DNA of 58,379 bases, taken from contig JAFKKM010000036.1 in assembly GCA_017305555.1 (NCBI GenBank), positions 1-58,379 of the forward strand, written 5' to 3'. Numbering within the stretch: the stretch's first letter is position 1; every line of letters begins with the position of its first letter. This document shows positions 1-7,811 of the stretch, one piece after another. The notes beneath the pieces are model-generated. The model saw only the letters and a list, made by a program, of their open reading frames with translations. It was not told where the DNA came from and did not search any database. The translations under genes were made by a program, and so were the position numbers. This stretch comes from Hyphomicrobiales bacterium. GTDB lineage: Bacteria; Pseudomonadota; Alphaproteobacteria; Rhizobiales; Xanthobacteraceae.

Positions 1-843
1 TACATCACCGGCGTCGGTTATCCCGACGTCGATAGTGATCTGTTCAAGCGCTATTGGCCGGCGAACTTGCACGTCATCGGCAAGGATATCGTGCGCTTCC
101 ACGCGGTGTATTGGCCGGCGTTCCTGATGGCCGCCGGCATCGAGGTGCCGCATCGTGTGTTCAGCCACGGTTTTCTCCTGAACCGCGGCGAGAAGATGTC
201 GAAGTCGGTCGGCAACGTCGTCAGCCCGTTCGACTTCGCAAAACAATACGGCGTCGATCAGGTGCGTTACTTCTTCCTGCGCGAAGTTTCGTTCGGGCAG
301 GACGGCAGCTACAATCACGAAGCCATCGTCGCACGCATCAACGCCGATCTTGCCAACGACCTTGGTAACCTGGCGCAGCGTTCGCTGACCATGATCGCGA
401 AGCAGTGCAGCGGCACGCTGCCGGAGCCGGGCGCATTCAGCGACAACGACAAGGCGATCCTCGCGCAAGCCGACGGCATGGTCGCGCTGGCGCGCACCGC
501 GATGGAGACGGAGCAGATCCATCACTACCTGAGCGCGGTGTGGGCCGTCGTCGCCGAAGCCAATCGCTACTTCGCGGGCGAAGCGCCATGGGCGCTCGCC
601 AAGACCGATCCCGCGCGCCAGCGCACGGTGCTCTACGTCACCGCCGAAGTGCTGCGCCAGATCGCGATCCTCGCGCAACCGGTGATGCCGTCCTCTGCCG
701 CGAAGCTGCTCGACATCCTTGGCGTGCCGGTCGAGACGCGTGATTTCAGCCAGCTCGGCGGTGCGACACGCATCGCGCCCGGAACGATATTGCCGCCGCC
801 GGCGCCAATCTTTCCGCGCTATGTCGAACCGAAGGACGAATAG
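1..843 (+). CDS. metG: Methionyl-tRNA synthetase, C-terminal part (5' truncated by window edge)
   Basis: This is the last 280 residues of methionyl-tRNA synthetase, which charges tRNA-Met with methionine in the cytoplasm. The frame is open from base 1, so the start lies outside the window. The class I KMSKS loop is intact ([17 protein letters not shown] codons at 193-207). It is preceded by the typical [19 protein letters not shown] segment and followed by the alpha-helical anticodon-binding domain. The protein ends soon after that domain, so it lacks the C-terminal EMAP-like tRNA-binding extension of longer MetRS forms. tatD follows after 13 bases, the usual order in alphaproteobacteria. Confidence 0.96.
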   Translation, partial: YITGVGYPDVDSDLFKRYWPANLHVIGKDIVRFHAVYWPAFLMAAGIEVPHRVFSHGFLLNRGEKMSKSVGNVVSPFDFAKQYGVDQVRYFFLREVSFGQDGSYNHEAIVARINADLANDLGNLAQRSLTMIAKQCSGTLPEPGAFSDNDKAILAQADGMVALARTAMETEQIHHYLSAVWAVVAEANRYFAGEAPWALAKTDPARQRTVLYVTAEVLRQIAILAQPVMPSSAAKLLDILGVPVETRDFSQLGGATRIAPGTILPPPAPIFPRYVEPKDE

Positions 844-856
844 GCCGTTACCCAAG

Positions 857-1642
857 ATGTTGGTCGATAGTCACTGTCATCTCGATTTTCCCGACTTCAC
901 TGAGGAACTCGACGCCGTCGTCGCGCGTGCGGAAGCGGCGGGCGTCGGCCGCATGGTGACGATCTCGACGCGGGTGAGGGAGCACGGCAAGCTGCGCGCG
1001 ATCGCCGAGCGTTTTCCTAACGTCTATTGCTCGGTTGGCACACATCCGCATCACGCTGACGAGGAAGATGGCATCGCGCCGGACGAATTGATAGCGCTGA
1101 CGCAGCATCCGAAAGTCGTCGCGCTGGGCGAGGCCGGGCTCGACAACTTCTACGACAACGGCTCTCCCGAAGCGCAGGAGCGCGGCTTTCGCGCGCATAT
1201 CGCTGCGGCGCGCGCCACCGGCCTGCCGCTGGTGATCCACACCCGCGAAGCGGATGAGGCCTGCGGCCGCATTCTTGACGACGAAATGGCGAAGGGGCCG
1301 TTCCGCGCGGTGCTGCACTGCTACACCGGCGGTCGCGACTTGGCGATGAAGGCAATCGCTCTCGGCCTGTCGATCTCGTTCACCGGCATCATCACCTTCA
1401 AGAAGTCGCAAGCCTTGCGCGATCTCGCGGCTGAGCTGCCGGCCGACCGCATCATGGTCGAGACCGACTCGCCCTATCTCGCGCCCGGCAAGCATCGCGG
1501 CAAGCGCAACGAGCCCGCCTACGTGGTCGACGTCGCGAAGGTTCTGGCGGACGCGCGCGGTGTTTCACCCGAAGATATCGCGCGGCAGACGACGGAAAAT
1601 TTCTTTCGCCTGTTCAGCAAAGTGCCGGCACCGACCGCATGA
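857..1642 (+). CDS. tatD: TatD family metal-dependent hydrolase (DNase)
   Basis: This is a 261-residue TatD-family TIM-barrel hydrolase. Members cleave DNA (3'-5' exonuclease or DNase activity) with two bound metal ions. Visible metal-site motifs are the N-terminal HCH (His6, His8), GEAGLDNFYD, the HTREA histidine, HCYTGG, and the late ETDSPYL aspartate followed by GKHRGKRNEP. The ATG at 857 gives the family's normal length and N-terminus (MLVDSHCHLDFP). The frame is open further upstream, but only inside metG. The gene lies directly after metG and its stop overlaps the next start (ATGA at 1639), so metG-tatD-MBL is probably one transcript. Confidence 0.95.
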   Translation: MLVDSHCHLDFPDFTEELDAVVARAEAAGVGRMVTISTRVREHGKLRAIAERFPNVYCSVGTHPHHADEEDGIAPDELIALTQHPKVVALGEAGLDNFYDNGSPEAQERGFRAHIAAARATGLPLVIHTREADEACGRILDDEMAKGPFRAVLHCYTGGRDLAMKAIALGLSISFTGIITFKKSQALRDLAAELPADRIMVETDSPYLAPGKHRGKRNEPAYVVDVAKVLADARGVSPEDIARQTTENFFRLFSKVPAPTA

Positions 1643-2442
1643 CGACCACGCTCACCATTCTCGGTTGTGGTTCGTCCGCCGGTGTGCCGCGCCCGGCGCT
1701 GGGGTGGGGCGCGTGCGATCCCGCCAATCCGAAGAACCGCCGCCGCCGCTGTTCGATGATGGTGGAGCGGCGCTCGGAGCAGGGCGTCACCCGCGTCGTG
1801 ATCGACACCTCGCCCGACCTGCGCGAGCAGTTGATCGACGCCGACGTCGATCACATTGATGCGGTGTTTCTGACGCACGAACATGCCGACCAGACGCACG
1901 GCATCGACGACTTGCGTTCGGTCGTACTGCATCAACGCCGCCGCATTCCGGTTTATCTGAACCAGTCGACTAGCAAGGATATCCTGTCGCGCTTCTCCTA
2001 TTGCTTTATCTCGCCGCCGGGCAGCGACTATCCGCCGATCCTCGACAATCGCGCGATCGAAGCCGGCGAAAGCCGCACCATCGACGGCAAGGGCCGATCG
2101 CTGACGCTGACGGCCTTTCTGGTTCAGCACGGCAACATTCCGGCGCTGGGCTATCGGATCGGCGACGCCGCCTATACGCCGGATTTACACGACATTCCGC
2201 AAGAAAGCTGGCCTGCCCTCGAAGGACTTGATTTGTGGATCGTCGATGGCCTGCGCTACGCGCAGCACCCGAGCCATTTCAGCGTGCGTGATGCATTGAA
2301 GTGGATCGACCGCTTCAAACCGAAACGCGCCGTCATCACCAACATGCACGCCGATCTCGATTACGAGGTCATGCGGAAGGATCTGCCGCCCGGCATCATC
2401 CCGGCTTACGACGGGATGCGGCTGACGTTGAGTTCCGATTAA
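1639..2442 (+). CDS. MBL-fold metallo-hydrolase, PhnP-like
   Basis: This is a 267-residue metallo-beta-lactamase-fold hydrolase. The HxHxDH metal motif is present as HEHADQTHG (His80, His82, Asp84), preceded by VVIDTSPD. The N-terminal GCGSSAGVPRP is typical of the PhnP-like subgroup, which includes cyclic phosphodiesterases. It overlaps tatD by four bases (ATGA), so translation is probably coupled. In alphaproteobacteria this gene regularly follows metG and tatD. The physiological substrate is not known, and PhnP-type activity is only suggested by family. No phosphonate-metabolism gene is nearby. Confidence 0.9.
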   Translation: MTTTLTILGCGSSAGVPRPALGWGACDPANPKNRRRRCSMMVERRSEQGVTRVVIDTSPDLREQLIDADVDHIDAVFLTHEHADQTHGIDDLRSVVLHQRRRIPVYLNQSTSKDILSRFSYCFISPPGSDYPPILDNRAIEAGESRTIDGKGRSLTLTAFLVQHGNIPALGYRIGDAAYTPDLHDIPQESWPALEGLDLWIVDGLRYAQHPSHFSVRDALKWIDRFKPKRAVITNMHADLDYEVMRKDLPPGIIPAYDGMRLTLSSD

Positions 2443-2463
2443 GCCGAAATCCTTCGGGGCTAT

Positions 2464-2558
2464 CCGTCATGGCCGGGCTTGTCCCGGCCATCCACGTCTT
2501 GAATCGATCAGCACGCCCGGAAGAACGTGGATGCCCGGCACAAGGCCGGGCATGACGG
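2464..2558. repeat. Intergenic palindromic repeat (REP-like)
   Basis: Two arms of about 37 bases form a near-perfect inverted repeat. The left arm begins CCGTCATGGCCGGGC (from 2464) and the right arm ends GCCGGGCATGACGG (at 2558). Each arm is itself a small palindrome (GGCCGGG..CCCGGCC type). The transcript would fold into a long stem around the loop at 2501-2520. It lies between the convergent MBL hydrolase and acyl-CoA synthetase genes. From memory, such elements are abundant between genes in Bradyrhizobium and relatives; the copy number here was not measured. Confidence 0.85.
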
Positions 2559-2586
2559 CGGAGGGGCGGCTCTCCAATTCAGCCGT

Positions 2587-4239
2587 TCACGCCGAAATCG
2601 CCTTCGCCGAATTCACCTGATTGCGCAGCATGAACTTCTGGATCTTGCCGGTCGAGGTTTTCGGGATCACGCCGAATATCACCGCCTTCGGTGTTTTGAA
2701 TCCCGGCATCTGCTCACGGCAGAAGGCGATGATATCCGCCTCCGTTGCGGTTGCGCCGTCTTTCAGTTCGACGAAGGCGCAGGGCACTTCGCCCCACTTC
2801 GGATCGGGCTTGGCAACGACAGCGGCGAACAGAACCGCCGGATGCTTGTAGGGCACGTCCTCGACCTCCACCGACGACACGTTCTCGCCGCCGGAAATGA
2901 TGATGTCCTTCGAGCGGTCCTTGATGATGACGTAGCCGTCGTGATCGAGCACGCCGAGATCGCCGGTGTGAAACCAGCCGCCTTCGAAGGCTTCCCTGGT
3001 CGCCGCCTCGTTCTTCAAATAGCCCTTCATCACCACGTTGCCGCGGAACATCACCTCGCCGATGGTTTCGCCGTCGCGCGGCACCTCGCGCATGGTCTCG
3101 GGATCGAGCACGGTGACCGCTTCCTGAAGCGGGTAGGCGACGCCCTGGCGGCGCTTGAGTTGTGCCCGCTGGTCGGCGGGCAGGTCATCCCAGCCGGGCT
3201 GCTCGGCGCAGACCGATGCCGGGCCATAAACCTCGGTCAGGCCGTAGACGTGGACCAGCTTGATGCCGATGTTCTCCGCACCGGCCAGCACCGCCACCGG
3301 CGGCGCGGCGCCCGCGATCAGGCCGACCACCGGGCGGTCGCCGGCTTTCGGCTTGGGTGCGCCGGGCGCATTGATCAGCGTGTTGTAGACAATCGGCGCG
3401 CCGCACATGTGGGTGACGCCGTGCTTCGGAACCACCTCAAAGATCTTCGCCGGATCGACCTTGCGCAGGCAGACGTTGACACCGGCCGCCGCGGCGACCG
3501 TCCAGGGAAAGCACCAACCGTTGCAGTGGAACATCGGCAGCGTCCAGAGATACACCGGATGCTGGCCGAGATTGCCGGCAAGGATATTGCTGACGGCATT
3601 GAGGTAGGCGCCGCGATGATGCGTCACCACGCCCTTCGGATTGCCGGTGGTGCCCGACGTGTAGCCGAGCGCGATCGCCTCCCATTCATCGTGCGGCGTC
3701 ACGGGGACGAAGTTCGGATCGCCTGCCGCCACCACGGCCTCGTACTCAATCTCGCCGATACGGCGACCACCGTCGAACGCGGCATCGTCCACGTCGATGA
3801 CGAACGGCTTCGGTCCCTTCATGAGGGTGAGGGCTTCGGCGATGACGTCGGCAAATTCGGGATCAACGAAAATGATCCTGGCGCCGCCGTGGTCGAGTTG
3901 GAATGCAATCGCCGTGGCATCCAGCCGGATGTTGAGCGCATTGAGCACGCCGCCGGTCATCGGCACCGCGAAGTGCGCTTCGTTCATCGCTGGAATGTTC
4001 GGCAGCATCGCCGCGACAGTGTCACCACGTCCGATCCCTCGCGCGCTGAGAAACGAGGCGACGCGGCGGCAGCGTTCCAGCGTCCGCGCCCAGGTGAACG
4101 AGCGATCCTCGTAAACCGCGCTGAGATGGTTCGGATAGACCGCTGCGGTCCTGAACAGGAAGCTCAGCGGCGACAGCGGTACGAAATTGGCGGCATTCTT
4201 GTCGAGGCCAATGCTGTACGGATTGTTGTTTTCTTTCAT
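2587..4239 (-). CDS. Acyl-CoA synthetase (AMP-dependent ligase family)
   Basis: This is a 550-residue AMP-forming acyl-CoA synthetase, which activates a carboxylic acid to its CoA ester using ATP. The adenylate-binding loop YTSGTTGNPKG lies at residues 193-203. Further on are HTGDLGVLDHDGY, the hinge KDRSKDIIISGGENVS and the C-terminal lysine motif KTSTGKIQKF. The overall pattern matches the medium/long-chain and methylmercaptopropionyl (DmdB-like) branch, but the substrate cannot be read. The start at 4239 has a GGCGGTGG Shine-Dalgarno; an in-frame ATG at 4281 is less likely. The gene is downstream of the TRAP permease on the same strand, so the two may handle one imported acid. Confidence 0.93.
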   Translation of the reverse strand: MKENNNPYSIGLDKNAANFVPLSPLSFLFRTAAVYPNHLSAVYEDRSFTWARTLERCRRVASFLSARGIGRGDTVAAMLPNIPAMNEAHFAVPMTGGVLNALNIRLDATAIAFQLDHGGARIIFVDPEFADVIAEALTLMKGPKPFVIDVDDAAFDGGRRIGEIEYEAVVAAGDPNFVPVTPHDEWEAIALGYTSGTTGNPKGVVTHHRGAYLNAVSNILAGNLGQHPVYLWTLPMFHCNGWCFPWTVAAAAGVNVCLRKVDPAKIFEVVPKHGVTHMCGAPIVYNTLINAPGAPKPKAGDRPVVGLIAGAAPPVAVLAGAENIGIKLVHVYGLTEVYGPASVCAEQPGWDDLPADQRAQLKRRQGVAYPLQEAVTVLDPETMREVPRDGETIGEVMFRGNVVMKGYLKNEAATREAFEGGWFHTGDLGVLDHDGYVIIKDRSKDIIISGGENVSSVEVEDVPYKHPAVLFAAVVAKPDPKWGEVPCAFVELKDGATATEADIIAFCREQMPGFKTPKAVIFGVIPKTSTGKIQKFMLRNQVNSAKAISA

Positions 4240-4260
4240 GAAAAACCACCGCCAAATCAA

Positions 4261-4342
4261 AATCTTATGAGAATTATTCAATCTGATTTATCGGAAAGCG
4301 CGGGCTTTCCAATAAACTAATTGAGGTTGTTGTCATAAGATT
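4261..4342. promoter_or_regulatory. AT-rich nested inverted repeats between TRAP permease and acyl-CoA synthetase
   Basis: The 113-base gap is strikingly AT-rich against its surroundings. A perfect 10-base inverted repeat, AATCTTATGA (4261-4270) and TCATAAGATT (4333-4342), encloses a tight hairpin GGAAAGC-GCGG-GCTTTCC (4293-4310). No T-tract follows on either strand, so this is not a clear terminator. It may hold a separate promoter and operator for the acyl-CoA synthetase gene. The 8-mer ATTATGGA at 4340-4347 also occurs, inverted, at 7531-7538 upstream of the TRAP operon. Confidence 0.5.
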
Positions 4343-4352
4343 ATGGAGTAAT

Positions 4353-6233
4353 TCATTTTATAAACCCGATCGATATCCACGGAACGGCCGCCACCACAAT
4401 CAAGCCGATCAGCAGTGCGAGCATGTAGCCGAGGATCGGCTTAACGCCCTCGGAGGGATCGACGCGGCCGACGGCGCAAGCCGCGTAATAGCCTACGCCG
4501 AATGGCGGCGCGAACAATCCGATTCCCATCGCGAGGATCACGATCATCGCATAATGGACCTCGTGAACGCCGACCGCCTGGGCGATTGGAAACAGCAATG
4601 GCCCAAACAGCACGATGGCCGGAATACCCTCCAGCACGCTGCCGAGGATCATGAAGGCGACGATCGACACAGCAATGAAGGTCGCTGAGCCGCCGGGCAG
4701 GCCGGTCATCGCCGCCGCCAGCGAACGTGAAAATCCGGATTGCGTGAGGCCCCAGGCCATCCCGGTCGCCGTGCCGATGATGAACAGGATGGCGCCCGAC
4801 AGGCTGGCCGTCTCGATCAACATCGGGCGTAGGCGCCGCCAGTCGAACTGACGATAGATGACGAGGCCGATCACCACGGCATAGACGATGCCAATGGTCG
4901 ATACTTCGGTCGCGGTGGCGACGCCTTCGACCACGGCGGCGCGGATTACGAACGGCAACGCCAGCGCGGGCAGGGCGACGATGAAGCTGCGGAGGATTTC
5001 CGGTAGGCCGACCTTCTCGACATGCCCGAGATCCTCGTGGCGATAGCGCCACCACACCAATGCAGACAGCGTCACCGCCAGCACCGCGCCGGGCAACATG
5101 CCGCCGGTAAAGAGCGCGGCGATCGACACGCCGGTCACGGAGCCGATGGTGATCAGGACGAGGCTCGGCGGAATGGTTTCGGTCTGCGCGCCGGTGGCCG
5201 AGAGCAGGGCGACCAGATCGCCGGGCTTGGCGCCCCGCGCCTTCATTTCGGGAAACAGTACTGGTGCCACCGCTGCCATATCGGCAGCCTTCGAGCCGGA
5301 AATGCCGGACACCAGATACATCGCGCCGATCAGTACGTAATGCAGACCACCACGGACATGGCCGAGCAGATTGGCGAGGAAGCCGACCATAGCGCGCGCC
5401 ATGCCGGTCATTTCGATCAGCAGCCCGAGGAAGACGAACAGCGGCACCGCGAGCAGGATGAGATGGCTCATGCCCTCGTCCATCCGGCCGACCAGCACCA
5501 TCAGCGGCGTATGCGTCGTCAGTGTCAGGTAGCCCAGCACCGCGAGACCGAACGCGAATGCGATCGGCACGCCAGCCAGCACGCAGGAGCCAGCCACCAG
5601 CACGAAAAAGATGATCAGGTTCAGATTGCCCAGGTGCCGCAGCCACGGCTGGAGCAACCATAGCACGGCGATCACGACCACCACCGAAACCACCGCCGCA
5701 AGCAACACGCGGATATTGATTCGCGCCAGTTGAAGCAGGGCGAACAGGCACATCAGGCCGATGCCGACCGGCAGCGCGGCGGCGCGCCAGCTATTGGATA
5801 TCTCCAGGGCCGGCGTGGTGATGAAGCTTTCCTCGTAGGCATATTCCCACGATGGCAAGGTGATCAGCGCCAGAAACGCCAGCGCCGAGCAGATCGCCAC
5901 GGTTTCGAGATAAGCCCGCATCGCCGGCCGAGAGCCGGATACCAGTGCCGTCATCCGCATGTGCTCGGAGCGGCGCAGCGCCACCACGGCTCCCAGCATC
6001 GCGAGCCAGAGGAACAGGATCGACGCCAACTCGTCGGACCAGATCAGTGGACTGTGGAAGACGTAGCGCGACACCACCCCGGCAAACAGGATGACGATCT
6101 CAACCACCACCAGCAGCGCCGTCGGGATTTCGACCAGCAGCCCGAGCCAGTGGTCGATCGTTCCCAGCACCGAGCGGTGCGGAGGCGTTAGAGCCCCCGC
6201 GCCGACCGACTGATCCGATCTTTCAGTATGCAC
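4353..6233 (-). CDS. TRAP transporter fused permease (DctQ-DctM)
   Basis: This is the membrane part of a tripartite ATP-independent periplasmic (TRAP) transporter, with the small DctQ and large DctM subunits fused in one chain. The first 170 or so residues are DctQ-like (VSRYVFHSPLIWSDELA, then RRSEHMRM). The rest is a DctM permease with many hydrophobic helices (for example LLIEMTGMARAMVGFL and SGISGSKAADMAAVAPVLFP). I prefer the GTG at 6233, 23 bases after the dctP stop, giving 626 residues. An upstream start at 6323 would overlap dctP by 67 bases. It is co-directional with dctP and probably co-transcribed. Substrate is probably an organic acid. Confidence 0.9.
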   Translation of the reverse strand: MHTERSDQSVGAGALTPPHRSVLGTIDHWLGLLVEIPTALLVVVEIVILFAGVVSRYVFHSPLIWSDELASILFLWLAMLGAVVALRRSEHMRMTALVSGSRPAMRAYLETVAICSALAFLALITLPSWEYAYEESFITTPALEISNSWRAAALPVGIGLMCLFALLQLARINIRVLLAAVVSVVVVIAVLWLLQPWLRHLGNLNLIIFFVLVAGSCVLAGVPIAFAFGLAVLGYLTLTTHTPLMVLVGRMDEGMSHLILLAVPLFVFLGLLIEMTGMARAMVGFLANLLGHVRGGLHYVLIGAMYLVSGISGSKAADMAAVAPVLFPEMKARGAKPGDLVALLSATGAQTETIPPSLVLITIGSVTGVSIAALFTGGMLPGAVLAVTLSALVWWRYRHEDLGHVEKVGLPEILRSFIVALPALALPFVIRAAVVEGVATATEVSTIGIVYAVVIGLVIYRQFDWRRLRPMLIETASLSGAILFIIGTATGMAWGLTQSGFSRSLAAAMTGLPGGSATFIAVSIVAFMILGSVLEGIPAIVLFGPLLFPIAQAVGVHEVHYAMIVILAMGIGLFAPPFGVGYYAACAVGRVDPSEGVKPILGYMLALLIGLIVVAAVPWISIGFIK

Positions 6234-6256
6234 CGCCGCGATCCGTACGCGGCCGT

Positions 6257-7276
6257 TTAAGCGAGCTTGCCGACCGATTTCTCCAGCAGCTCCCACGCCT
6301 GCTCGCCATATTTGCCCTTCCACTCGGCATAGAATTTGGCGTCGCGCAGCTTCTGGCGGAACGGAGCCACCTGGGGTTGGTTGAAGATCAGGCCCTTGCC
6401 CTTCAATTCCTCCATCACCGTGGCATTGAGCTTCTCGGTGTCGACGCGTTCTTTCACCGCCGCGGCGTTGATGTTCTTGGCGACGATGTCACGCACGTCG
6501 GCCGGCAGTTTCTCCCAAGCCCGGCGGTTGGCCAGGAACCAGAAGCCGTCCCACATGTGATTTGTGAGCGAGCAATATTTTTGAACTTCGTAGAGCTTCG
6601 CCGTCGAGATCAGGGCGAGGGGGTTCTCCTGCCCTTCGACGATCTTGGTTTGCAGCGCCGAGTAGACTTCGCTGAAGTTGATCGAGGCCGGCGAAGCGTC
6701 GAAGGCCTTGAACATCGAGGTCCATAACGGCGACACCGGCACACGGATCTTGAAGCCCTTGAAGTCGTCCGGGCCATTGATCGGCTTGGTGGACGACGTG
6801 GTCTGGCGGAAGCCGTTGTCCCAGATTTTGTCCATCACGATCAGGTTGGCTTTATTGATCTGGCCGCGCACATAGGCGCCGAGATCGCCGTCCATGGCCT
6901 TCCAGACCGTGGCGTAGTCCGGGAACGCGAAGCCGATGCCGTTGATCGAGGCCGCCGGCACCAGGGTCGACAGGATTAGGCCCGACAGCGTGAAAAACTC
7001 GACACCGCCGGATCGGATCTGGCTCAGCATATCGGTGTCGGAGCCGAGTTGGTTGTTCGGGAAGATTTGTAGGTCGAAGCGGCCGTTGGTCTCGGTCTTG
7101 ATCGCCGCCGACATCTCCTTGGCGCGGATGTTCAGCGGATGGGAGTCCGGCAGATTGTTTGCGTATTTATAGGTGAACTCGGCTTGTTGAGCCCGTGCAA
7201 CCAGCGGCGCGCCGAGGCTGCCCATCACACCGGCCGCAGCGGAGGCCTTCAACAAAGTCCGACGTGAAAAACGCAT
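6257..7276 (-). CDS. TRAP transporter substrate-binding protein (DctP family), Tat-exported
   Basis: This is a 339-residue periplasmic solute receptor of the DctP family that delivers a carboxylate to the fused DctQM permease encoded next. The N-terminus has a twin-arginine signal (FSRRTLLKASAAAG, cleavage near VARAQQ at about residue 30). DctP features follow: SHPLNIRAKEM, the PNNQLGSDTDMLSQIRSG segment, and KIRVPVSPLWTSMFKAFDASP, which holds the carboxylate-binding arginine region. The ATG at 7276 is chosen because GGGAGA lies just upstream and the Tat motif begins at once; a frame extension to 7369 is less likely. The ligand is not predictable from sequence alone. Confidence 0.93.
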   Translation of the reverse strand: MRFSRRTLLKASAAAGVMGSLGAPLVARAQQAEFTYKYANNLPDSHPLNIRAKEMSAAIKTETNGRFDLQIFPNNQLGSDTDMLSQIRSGGVEFFTLSGLILSTLVPAASINGIGFAFPDYATVWKAMDGDLGAYVRGQINKANLIVMDKIWDNGFRQTTSSTKPINGPDDFKGFKIRVPVSPLWTSMFKAFDASPASINFSEVYSALQTKIVEGQENPLALISTAKLYEVQKYCSLTNHMWDGFWFLANRRAWEKLPADVRDIVAKNINAAAVKERVDTEKLNATVMEELKGKGLIFNQPQVAPFRQKLRDAKFYAEWKGKYGEQAWELLEKSVGKLA

Positions 7277-7811
7277 CGATCGTCTCCCTGATCTTTTTCT
7301 TGCAATGCCAATTATTGCGAAACAACGTTGAGCGCCGGTCACCCGGACAGTCTGGTTATTCGTCACCATCCCACAGTGATCCGGTCAAGCGTTTTTAGGC
7401 CGGCAACGCACGGCGACGTCATCGGAGCGGTGCCTGATCGCGCGGAATGCGCGACGGCCGGATGAAGCGACTAGCGCGACTGCCATCAACGATTGGATCT
7501 AACATTTTGAAACTTCACTGTATTTTATATTCCATAATATACCTTATGCGAATCATGGATATGGCGGTTTGGGATTGTGCAGAGATGGCAATGCCGTCTT
7601 GAACTTAGGTCGCTCCTTCAACGTCAGGCCGTACAACGTCACGCGAGCGACTCCCGTTCGCTGGCCTTCATTCCACAGAATGACGCGCTTGACGGCGCGT
7701 TGGCGTTGCCAGATCGCGCGGACGATGATGGAAATTGGAGTTGCCATTTTTCAAGATGCGAGACGGCCCGCAAACGCGTTCGCAAAGTGCGCTCGATATC
7801 GGAGAACAACA
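7277..7811. other. Divergent regulatory gap between TRAP operon and CoA-transferase
   Basis: This 535-base stretch has no convincing gene. The frame upstream of the CoA-transferase stays open to 7569, but the translated residues look like no protein family. The segment 7500-7560 is notably AT-rich and contains a perfect palindrome described separately. It must hold the promoters for both the TRAP operon (minus) and the CoA-transferase gene (plus). I could not assign -35/-10 boxes with confidence. Confidence 0.55.
7526..7541. promoter_or_regulatory. Candidate operator palindrome TATATT-CCAT-AATATA
   Basis: A perfect 6-base inverted repeat with a 4-base spacer lies in the AT-rich part of the divergent intergenic region. 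Its size suits a dimeric repressor such as a GntR-type regulator, but no regulator gene sits beside it. Its core TCCATAAT (7531-7538) recurs inverted at 4340-4347, upstream of the acyl-CoA synthetase, which suggests one regulator for the cluster. This is inference from two sites only. Confidence 0.4.

Noticed and set aside
2527-4320. Long plus-strand open frame (597 codons) opposite the acyl-CoA synthetase
   Set aside because: It is antisense to a gene with clear AMP-ligase motifs, and its translation is His/Arg/Asp-rich without domain features, as expected of a GC-rich shadow frame.
4441-5751. Second minus-strand frame (436 codons) inside the TRAP permease gene
   Set aside because: It is a shifted frame of the permease with an Arg/Gly-rich translation and no hydrophobic helices.
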